Assembly: GCA_020650975.1 (NCBI GenBank)
Contig: JAIPMN010000597.1
Span: forward strand, 1 to 27,303
DNA: 27,303 bases
Direction: 5' to 3'
Source of the DNA: Apostichopus californicus
Taxonomy: Eukaryota; Echinodermata; Holothuroidea; Aspidochirotida; Stichopodidae
Part shown: in pieces, positions 18,382 through 27,303 of the stretch
Numbering within the stretch: the first letter of the stretch is position 1
Layout of the letters: the number at the start of each line of letters is the position of its first letter
The notes under the pieces: generated by a model
The model's database searches: none
The model's input: the letters and a program-made list of their open reading frames with translations, nothing else
Told to the model about the DNA's origin: nothing
Translations under genes and position numbers: made by a program

Positions 18382-21108
18382 GTGACAAACATTGTTGGCC
18401 ATATTGGATGAGTAAAACTTCGAATTGATTAGCCCTGGTGTAAACACATATCATAAACCACCCATAGATAAATACTTGACATCACATCACAATTATTCAC
18501 ACTCCCTGTACAGTGTTATTCTCTCACTGCCATCTTGTGAGAGCAATCACCATGGCTTTGGATGAAGCTAAGTAGATGTAAATTAAACATAACATTGTCA
18601 TTTAAATCTTGTAGGTATAGCATCATGATATTCTCAGGTCTTAGCCTACTAACAAGTCATGGTTTAGATTGTTTCACACACTTGCACACTTGCTTACATT
18701 TCTGTCATAATTATATTTATATACCAATGACTGCTAGGGGAGAAATACTGGGTTTCTCACTTATCAGTATACCTGTGGAGAGTTCCTGTCCTACTGTGAA
18801 CCTTAATGAAGTCAATATGTTAGTCTAGAGGGACTACTAAAACCCACCACACTGTAAATATTACAGCTGTAGTACACATGTGCAATACTCATAATACATT
18901 ACTTATGTGTGTGTGTGCCATGTAGGAACATGTGCACGGAAGACTTGCAGCCTTTTAACTCATAGTGTAGGGTCACCCTCAGTATACTCTCTTGCAGTCA
19001 AAAATAGAAATGGTCTCAGAGGAGTTCTCTTCTCCAGCAACACCTGGTCGTTTATGTTGGAGAAGCATCTCATAGTTCAGTCTCCACACTTCTCCCCTGA
19101 ACAGCCCAAAGAGGAGCAAACTTCTTTCTACATCTCAGCCATCTTACTCATTCCTACCTGTCCATTGATATAAGTTGCTTCCCTATTTATCAGATTCATT
19201 AGCTCTATTCAAGTTACCAGATCACATTCCAACATGCTCTAAACTTTCTACATTCAATAGTCTACTTAAGACCCATCTTTTCACTTGTTCTTTTGTAAAT
19301 TAATCTGCTTTCTTTGTAAAGCGCCTTGAGCAGTGACTTTTGTCTACTGATTTGGCGCTATAAAAGTCTCATTTAACATTATGATTATTATACATTGTGT
19401 GTTCGTTACCTGGCATATCATGTTACTAGATTGAGAACAGTTTTGAGTTAGTTGTGCTACTAAAGATATTGCAAGATGGTGGATGAAAAAACTACTCTGA
19501 AAATTGTAACTGGTCTTCGTACCTCCAACTTGAAAGTTTGAAACAAAATAATGAATTGTTACTTAATTCAACATTTCTTATTCTCAATCTATTTTTAAAT
19601 TACTTTCTAATTTCTGAAAGTGGAAAACATTACACAAGTGACAAGAAACAATGATCTTGACACTTCAAGTGAGAACAGGGAAACACTTAATAAAACCATG
19701 AAAGGAAATCTTTCTCACCTTTTGTAGAATACCATAATTAGTTACACTGTGCACACATAGAAATATCAGATTCTTAAAGGATTATGACATCATAATAAAA
19801 GTGCAATGCAGTTTTTCACTTAGGTATGTGTAGATATTAATTTTTAGCTTGAAATTGAACATGACTTCTCTCCATTTTATAATATAACCTTTATATTTTA
19901 TAATTTAGCTAGCTGGAAGAAATGAATCAATAAAGTTTCAAACTTGTTGCCAGTACTTGCATCTCCCCCTGCCTGAGCTTCAAGTACCTCTACTTTTGAT
20001 ATAGTCATTTTAAAATACTTCATTGTCAAAGTCAACTAGGGGTCTTGTCCAAACCCTGCATATTTATCAACATTGACATACTGTTTCCATATGAAGTCAC
20101 TTCAAAATGTCTGTACACCCACCTACATATCTGAAAGATTGGATTAAGTTATCTTTTTTTTATAAAATAACTCATGTGAATCATACAAGAAATATTTGAT
20201 TGTTAGTGCTTGCTGCATAGTCCAATAACTGATAGTAGCAACAACCATCTCTGGTATGTTTGTTTAAGGTGTTATGGTTTAGCAATAACAATGTTCCCAT
20301 GCCAATAAGACTCTATATAACTAGAAGGATACCAACTGGATTATTTTTCATATAATAACTCTAGACAAACTTTTGATATGGTAATGTGTACGTGAGTGGT
20401 TTGTATGTGTACAAGTACACTGACTTGTCAGTGCGTTAGTATCATGTATACAATAATTACACTTATCATATGGATTAGAGAAGGAGTGGGGCATGGCTTC
20501 CTATAATAAGTATCAAACAATATTAGTTTGATCTTAATATGAATCTTTGGCCGGCATCTCCAAGGACCCAGTGGTATGTAATGTATGTCTAATCTTGCGT
20601 GTGATTCCTTAACACATCAACAAACTAATACGAATGGGTTTCCTGCATGATGATTAGTCCATGTGATCAATACAATGATTGCTGATTGGTCAGTTTGACT
20701 ATAAGTACTAACTAAAATGAATTGCATTTTGAAAGTTCAGTGATATATATTACATCATTTCTTAGTACATGAAAGGTTTTGAGACTAAATATTATATGAA
20801 TAATTCAGCAGATATCTGATCTGAGGCATATATGTTAACTTACAGTAATTGAAGATTTCATTTGATTAGGCTATAAGATTTAGAAGTTTTGTGTTACCAG
20901 CAGAGGTAGATATGTGACATCTCCAAGGAAGAGCTATAATACATATGAAGTATCCATTGATTGAAAATAGCCCATATACTGTATGTTTGGAAAACAAAAA
21001 TGACAAAACAAAGTGGATATATTTGTAGGATGAGGTGCAATGTTTTGTATCTACTCACTGTATAAAGGTATCACATGGTTCAACACATTATCTTGATTTA
21101 CTCCACAG
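18382..21108 (+). other. Intron 3c-D (2727 nt)
   Basis: Contains the LINE 3' remnant at 19195-19392 and otherwise AT-rich sequence. I looked for a fourth copy of the alternative exon and saw none. Confidence 0.8.
19195..19392 (+). mobile_element. 5'-truncated LINE, 3' end of the reverse-transcriptase ORF plus tail
   Basis: Frame 19202-19303 reads ALFKLPDHIPTCSKL then STFNSLLKTHLFTCSFVN and stop. This matches the typical C-terminus of CR1/L2/jockey-like LINE ORF2 proteins (WNSLPxxIR...SLxxFKxxLKTxLF). It is followed by agcgccttgagcagtgac, ttggcgctataaaagtc and an attatgattatta tail. The catalytic part is missing, so it is a dead fragment. Confidence 0.7.
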
Positions 21109-21187
21109 CTGGAAAGATGGTTTGGCATTCTGTGCCCTTATCCACCGTCATCGACCAGAGCTGATTGACTACCAGTCATTAAAGAAG
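21109..21187 (+). CDS. ACTN: Alpha-actinin, internal exon D (CH2 continued)
   Basis: This 79-nt exon starts after ctccacag with a C that completes AG-C (Ser) from whichever alternative exon was used. It reads [20 protein letters not shown] then DYQSLKK, the conserved central part of CH2; usual relatives have [23 protein letters not shown]. The donor AAG|GTGAGT is the strongest in the window and leaves phase 0. The next exon, expected to start near DDPLTNLNTAFDVAEKYL, was not found in the remaining 6.1 kb, so the following intron is long. Confidence 0.95.
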
Positions 21188-21344
21188 GTGAGTTAGGCTG
21201 TTGATGCATGTCCTGGGCACACACCCTGATTCCCCCTTTCTTCGGTTCTCTGCTCACCTCATTAACACCTTCATTATTATCGTTATTGGTCATTCTGTCA
21301 GAAAAAAATCTTCCTCTGTTGGGTTTCACTACCAGTGGTCATTT

Positions 21345-21780
21345 TCAATTACATCTTGAGAACTCATAATAACAGTGAATGACACGTTAACAATAGATGG
21401 TACTCATAGTAACAGTGGATGATACTCATAACAATGAATCACACGTTAACAATAGATGGTACTCATAATAAAAGTTGATGATACTCATAACAATGAATCA
21501 CCCGTTAACAATAGATGGTACTCATAATAACAGTTTATGATACTCATACAATGAATCACCCATTAACAATAGATGGTACTCATAATAACAGTGGATGATA
21601 CTTATAACAATGAATCACATGTAAGAATAGATGATACTCATAATAACAGTTGATGATACTTATAACAATGAATCACTTGTTAACAATAGATGATACTCAT
21701 AATAACAGTGGATGATACTCAGCAATGAATCACACGTTAACAATGGATGATACTCATTCAGAATACAATATAGGTGGTAC
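21345..21780 (+). repeat. 59-bp tandem repeat, about seven copies
   Basis: cgttaacaatagatggtact, cataataacagtggatgata and ctcataacaatgaatcac recur with a 59-bp period (acacgttaa near 21382 and 21441, then near 21500), with increasing divergence at the 3' end. Confidence 0.85.
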
Positions 21781-23389
21781 TTACAAAAAATAATTACATG
21801 ATAAAAATAGATGGTACTCATTATTTAGAATTTGTTAGATATGCTTTACTGCAAGTTACATATATAAAGGACCAATACGCCCCCCCCCCCCCATTTGCTA
21901 CCTTCCATTAACTTACAAAATGAACCCTCTTAGTGGTATAAATGAGCAACTAACATAACACAAAGTTCCCTGTAGTAGTTGGTATTGCAATCCATATGTT
22001 TGATTGAAGTATGGTAGTTACAGCCATAATAAGCAATGATGCTGACCTTCTTCATACTCTAGCTACACCTTAGTGTTGGATAAGTGGATTAGTGTCATTG
22101 TTACTATAGTGCTAACAGTGCACAGTAGTGTAAACTATAATACTGTATACATTGTACACTATTGTTTGTTCCAGTATTGCCTTCATGAAAGGGAAAATGA
22201 ACAAAATAGGAAAAGAAATTGCAACATTTTGCCTCATCTCATCCTGGGTTTGCTATATATCAGCTCTACCATCTGGAAACAAAACTTTCTCTTGACATTA
22301 AACTGTGCTTGCCCCAATCTTTGTCATGTTTTATAGAAAAATTCTATTATTTATTTTGGTAACAGACTTCTTTGTCATGTTTCTAAAAAAATCATCCATC
22401 ACTGTTATCACACCATTCAATTATTTGCACTGAGATTTTTAAATTTTATTCTCAAAATTTGTCATTAAGTTTTATAGTGATCAAAATATAAAAAAGTAAA
22501 ATGAATAATTACTACTAGTATGTATAAGAGGTGACTATTAACAGAAACTAAAACATGGGCCGAGTTAAAGATGTTTTAGTTAATGTATAAAAGGTTGTCA
22601 TGACCACCAATTCATCAAATCATAAAAGGGTATTAAATAGAAATAGTTTGTAAAAGAGGTTTACAGGAGATGACAACAGATGAAAATCAGTAATGTTGAT
22701 TAAAAGGTATGCAAGTCACAACACAAATTAGGTCACTTATATCAGACTACTCAGACAGTTTTGATACTCCAGTGCCTGGTGTTGCTATTATTATAGTTCA
22801 GAGTGTCTAGGGACTGTATGTGAACCTATTGCCTTGACCAGAAGATTTTAATTTCCTGCTTCCTGCCTTTATGACTCATCCGTAAGGGAATTCCCTGTTG
22901 AAAGTAGAAATTGCTTGCTTTGGCAGGCCGAGATATTCTTAATTGCATGAAGACTTCATTTCTATGTGACTGGAATGAATTAAAACTAAAAGATTTCAAG
23001 CACTTTGCATCTTTCTTTAAGCTTTGTCTCTGGAATGTAAGATTCTAATGGAAATTTAGATATTTGCAACATTCTCTTGTCAAACCACCAAATGCTTGCA
23101 AATTCCAGAATGTCTCCCCTCCCCCTTCCCCAACGCCCCAATCCCTCTAAAGCTTTCTTACTAACCATGTAATAGAGATATTCTAGTACCTACTTGGTTG
23201 ATAAGATACTTGATACACCCACAAAGAATATCCACTGGTTCTATAAAGGGATATATGATTTCAATATTACCTTAGATGAGAATAAACGCTGCTTTATGTA
23301 ACATTTGTAAGTGAATCAACAACGGAAAACTAACTGGGAAATTATTAACAAAATTTGAAAAATAATAAAGACGTTTTGGCTATGGTAGG

Positions 23390-23585
23390 ATTGGAGCTTG
23401 TTACCATGGCAATCTTGTACTCTTGCAACCGGGCTCAGATGCAGCCTGGAGTGGCAATCCCTAATAAGCCATTTCTTGGTGGGAAGGGGAGAGGCCACAC
23501 TACCCGGCATAACGGCTGACCAGGGATCAAACCCCAGTTTCATTCTTGTTTTTGTGGAAGACTCTTCTTTTGAAAATCCGTAAGA
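23390..23585. repeat. GC-richer segment, possible dispersed element
   Basis: It is more GC-rich than its flanks and contains ccatggcaatc, tgcaaccgggctcag and gaccagggatcaaacccc. The last one in reverse (GGTTTGATCCC) is one base from a tRNA B box, suggesting a SINE relic, but no A box was found. ORFs exist on both strands, neither recognised. Confidence 0.25.
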
Positions 23586-24590
23586 GTGTTTCACTGTAAC
23601 GTAAATGCTATGATGTGTAGTTGGAAATTCGCAAGCTTAACCATGAGTTTCACTAAATGCAGAGATTGGAAGCTAAACTGCTAAGAATGGTGAACTGTAA
23701 ACTTTGTTTCTGGAAACTCTAGCTAGCCTAGACCAGTTGAATGTTATGATTAGTGAAGACTTCAAGTTTTGACTTACTGGGTGGTGGACTAAGGAGGTCT
23801 TTAATGGAAACCTACTCATTAGCTTCTAATTAAAAAGGGAGTTTGATTGGTTCTCGTTAGGCAATGACCCATCAGGTTAAATTGGGATGTCAAGGGAGCA
23901 GGATTCCTAGAGTGACCCTTGTTGGAGACCAATTAAGGACATCTCATCTTCATGTTCTGTATTTAAGAGATCAAATGCAGCTGCTTCGGTGATTAGTTGA
24001 TGTACATGATTATCTCATGATAAGAAACAGTTGACTTAGCCGACATATCTGATTAATTAGTGAACTGAAAAGTTGTTAATGGAAAATATTCTCTTGATTA
24101 TCTTGTGAATAGAAACAGTTGACATACATGAGTAATATGTGAAGAGAAACACTTAAGTAAATTAATTTGTGATCAGAATAGATGACTGACCTGGTTAACT
24201 TGTGATCTGATCATTTGCCATAGTTGATTAACAAGTCTATAGAACAGTTGAGTTTCATAATGTTCATGAATATGCATACTTAGTACTATTCATGTAGCAG
24301 AATGTGATTTTGAAAGTGTTCAGTGATAATTTATGATAAGTGGCATATGAAAGTATTTTGGTAACAAAATGTTGACACTTTGTGACTGATGTGGTCAAAT
24401 AAAAGATACTTGGATGTGACTTGAAACATTGACCAGTGGTTTCTGTGGACAGGATGGAGTGAAGGCTGTAATTGTGTTAGCATTTAAACATGGTCACTTC
24501 ATTTACTTGGGGAGACTGTTGCAAGTACCTTAATTAAGTTAACATTTAGTCAGGTTTGATGTATTACCAGCAGACAATGGCTAATTCATG

Positions 24591-26030
24591 CTGCAGTATG
24601 AGTTACATACTCTATATCTGCAGTATGAGTTACACACTCTATATCTGCAGTATGAGTTACATACTATATCTGTAGTATGAGTTACATACTCTATATCTGT
24701 AGTATGAGTTACATACTATATATCTGCAGTATGAGTTGCATACTCTATATCTGCAGTATGAGTTACACACTCTATATCTGCAGTATGAGTTACATACTCT
24801 ATATCTGTAGTATGAGTTACACACTCTACATCTGCAGTATGAGTTACACACTCTATATCTGTAGTATGAGTTGCATACTCTACATCCGCAGTATGAGTTA
24901 CACACTCTATATCTGCAGTATGAGTTACATACTCTATATCTGCAGTATGAGTTACACACTCTATATCTGCAGTATGAGTTACATACTCTACATCTGCAGT
25001 ATGAGTTACACACTCTACATCTGCAGTATGAGTTACATACTCTATATCTGCAGTATGAGTTACATACTCTACATCTGCAGTATGAGTTACACACTATATC
25101 TGCAGTATGAGTTGCATACTCTATATCTGCAGTATGAGTTACATACTCTACATCTGCAGTATGAGTTACACACTCTATATCTGCAGTACGAGTTACATAC
25201 TCTATATCTGTAGTATGAGTTGCATACTCTATATCTGCAGTATGAGTTACATACTCTATATCTGCAGTATGAGTTTCATACTCTATATCTGCAGTATGAG
25301 TTACATACTCTACATCGGCAGTATGAGTTACATACCATATCTGTAGTATGAGTTACATACTCTATATCTGTAGTATGAGTTACATACTCTATATCTGCAG
25401 TATGAGTTACATACTCTACATCCACAGTATGATATATAGTACGTACATACTCTATATCTGCAGTATGAGTTACATACTCTATATCTGCAGTATGAGTTAC
25501 ATACCATATCTGTAGTATGAGTTACATACTCTACATCTGCAGTATGAGTTACATACTCTATATCTGCAGTATGAGTTACATACTCTATATCTGCAGTATG
25601 AGTTACATACTCTATATCTGTAGTATGAGTTTCATACTCTACATCTGCAGTATGAGTTACATACTCTATATCTGCAGTACGAGTTACACACTCTATATCT
25701 GTAGTATGAGTTACATACTCTATATCTGCAGTATGAGTTACATACTCTACATCTGCAGTATGAGTTACATACTCTACATCCGCAGTATGATATATAGTAC
25801 GTACATACTCTATATCTGCAGTATGAGTTACATACTCTATATCTGCACTTCTGCAGAATGAGTTACATACTATATCTGTAGTATGAGTTACATACTCTAT
25901 ATCTGTAGTATGAGTTACATACTATATCTGTAGTATGAGTTACATACTCTATATCTGCAGTATGAGTTACATACTCTACATCTGCAGTATGAGTTACATA
26001 CTCTATATCTGCAGTATGAGTTACATGCTC
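24591..26030. repeat. 27-bp satellite, about 53 copies, self-complementary unit
   Basis: The unit is tatgagttacatactc then tatatctgcag, with variants tacatctgcag, tatatctgtag and a shorter atactatatctg form. Almost every unit has a CTGCAG. A variant containing gatatatagtacgtacatac appears at about 25425 and 25783, 358 bp apart and with the same following order of variants, indicating a block duplication. Because 27 is a multiple of 3, both strands are open for 100-178 residues (SMSYILYIC and YCRYRVCNS repeats). These are not taken as proteins. Confidence 0.95.
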
Positions 26031-27119
26031 ATATTTATTCAGCTCTCAGAGATGATGATCACTTGTCAGCCAGTGTTCGCTCATTAACCATTGGAATGTT
26101 AAATACAAAGTGACTGGTGTTCAAGCTAACACACATATAATGTGACATCATGGATGTAGTATCTGAACTACATACCTACATAATATCTGGATTATATCTG
26201 GATATAAAAGTGGTGTAGTGGGAGGGTCTTACATCCTTTCTCAGGGTTATCAAATTCCCTTCCTATATATTGTGTGAAAACTGTTTGTTCCTGATAGTTT
26301 ATGATACATTTTATAGTTTTGCATAAATAAGGTTTCATCATGAAGTATGGTAGTCCTAAACAAGATATTAATAGCTCTATCAATGTTACCAATATACTCA
26401 CCATGTAATATCATAGCTCAAAACACTTGAACATATTGAAAGTAAACCCTTGTTCTGAGTTGATCTGATAAATAAAGGACTTAGTTCTAACCTTTGTGGT
26501 TTACAATGCTCTTATTGAATTGTATTTATGATCTGCTAGTCTTTGCTTAGGCATTTAGTGTAACACACCTAGTTAGTTTGCTCAAAAGATGGTTATCATT
26601 AGTGGATGTTCCTTACAAACAACCAGCCAGAAGGACTTTACCCCAATAAATAGTTTCAATTTTCATAAAGCTATTTTAGTATAATATTGTTTGATTTAAG
26701 TATAGTATTGTTTGATTTTACAACTTTTCTAAGATTTATTGACAGGTGTGATCAATAGGAACTTTAGATGTTCAAATATTCCCTCAAACTGTTTTGTGTT
26801 TCTGGTAAAGTCTGTATTATGCAGGCAGATTAGATAGTGAAACTATGAATCTATAACCTCTGCTAGTAATTGTAACTCGATGATTTGAAATCTCAATATT
26901 ACAACTAGATACATTTCATGCATGGTCTCTCATATGCAAAACAAAGTAATGATCAGTCCCAATGATGAAGATATTACAGAAGTATAATAATAACAAACAG
27001 GAAGTAAATATCAGCATGCAATAACAATACTCTCTGTAAGGGAAACTTATGTAATAGTGAAAGTATATCTGTATCACAATAAACTTAATTGTAAAAATAG
27101 TTACCTGTTAAATATCAGG

Positions 27120-27303
27120 CAGTGATCAGTTTACTGTACAAGACAAGATCAGATGTGATCAGCCAATCCCATGAGACATAATCAGATGTGATCAGTTTAC
27201 TGTACAAGACAAGATCAGATGTGATCAGTCAATCCCATGAGACATAATCAGATGTGATCAGTTTACTGTACAAGACAAGATCAGATGTGATCAGTCAATC
27301 CCA
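27120..27303 (+). repeat. 66-bp tandem repeat, running off the window
   Basis: gatcagtttactgtacaaga begins near 27124, 27190 and 27256. Each unit also holds gatcagatgtgatcag twice, a GATCA-gatg-TGATC inverted repeat. The array continues past the end of the sequence. Confidence 0.9.

Larger units (their letters stand above)
21188..27303 (+). other. Intron after exon D (at least 6.1 kb)
   Basis: No exon matching the next expected alpha-actinin segment was found. The intron holds the 59-bp, 27-bp and 66-bp arrays, a 13-C run at 21880-21892 and a possible dispersed repeat at 23390-23585. Stretches 21893-23389, 23586-24590 and 26031-27119 show nothing recognisable apart from short direct repeats such as tattgtttgatttta near 26685 and 26706. 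Confidence 0.7.

Noticed and set aside
19087-19140. Phrase PKEEQTSFY in intron 3c-D as a possible fourth alternative exon
   Set aside because: Only the KE pair resembles the exon; the LLLWCQRKT core and proper splice sites are missing.
23398-23594. Possible tRNA-derived SINE or tRNA gene
   Set aside because: Only a B-box-like GGTTTGATCCC was seen; no A box, no cloverleaf. Listed as a weak repeat only.
24657-25213. Long repetitive ORFs on both strands (145 and 178 residues, SMSYILYIC and YCRYRVCNS repeats)
   Set aside because: They come from a 27-bp tandem unit lacking stops in several frames; both strands are open, and unit variants change residues freely. No conserved protein or splice context.
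21188-27303. CRISPR-like regular repeats in the 27-bp and 66-bp arrays
   Set aside because: Repeats are contiguous with no unique spacers and lie in a eukaryotic intron; they are satellites.

Overview
The window is an AT-rich stretch of animal nuclear DNA. It has spliceosomal introns, many different minisatellites and retroelement debris. It carries part of one recognisable gene on the + strand: alpha-actinin, the actin-crosslinking protein of Z-discs, stress fibres and adhesions. The repeat landscape, including a LINE-type 3' tail, a 146-bp repeat full of AGGTCA half-sites and local CpG depletion, suggests a marine invertebrate deuterostome. An echinoderm is my best guess, but this is not proven. 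No bacterial-type genes, tRNA, rRNA or CRISPR array were seen.

Gene layout: exon A (13531-13765) and exon B (14486-14572) encode nearly all of the first calponin-homology domain (CH1). Three alternative versions of the next exon follow, 3a (16703-16790), 3b (17783-17870) and 3c (18294-18381). Exon D (21109-21187) continues CH2. The N-terminal exon and the rest of CH2, the spectrin repeats and the EF hands lie outside the window. The three versions are all 88 nt and have identical phases. Each encodes the CH1-CH2 linker, the first helix of CH2 (a classical actin-binding segment) and the loop after it. The helix core is invariant while both sides differ. Because 88 is not a multiple of 3, using none, two or three of them breaks the reading frame, so exactly one can be used. 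This mutually exclusive triplet inside the actin-binding domain is the main discovery candidate.

Splicing context: all three alternative donors lack G at +5. Five TGCATG (RBFOX-type) motifs lie 49-169 nt upstream of 3b, four of them in a 45-bp tandem duplication. An 11-G run lies upstream of 3a and a 10-C run upstream of 3c, so they could pair in the pre-mRNA.

The rest is intron. The upstream intron (over 13.5 kb) holds a DNA-transposon-like end, a G-rich tract, a 146-bp repeat with nuclear-receptor-like DR1/DR4 half-sites, a CpG-dense block, 34-, 35-, 170- and 69-bp tandem arrays (the last with p53-like sites and an assembly gap), and a perfect 24-bp palindrome. The downstream introns hold a LINE 3' end, a 59-bp array, a 1.4-kb array of a self-complementary 27-bp unit and a 66-bp repeat running off the end. 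The long ORFs inside the tandem arrays are artefacts of periodicity.
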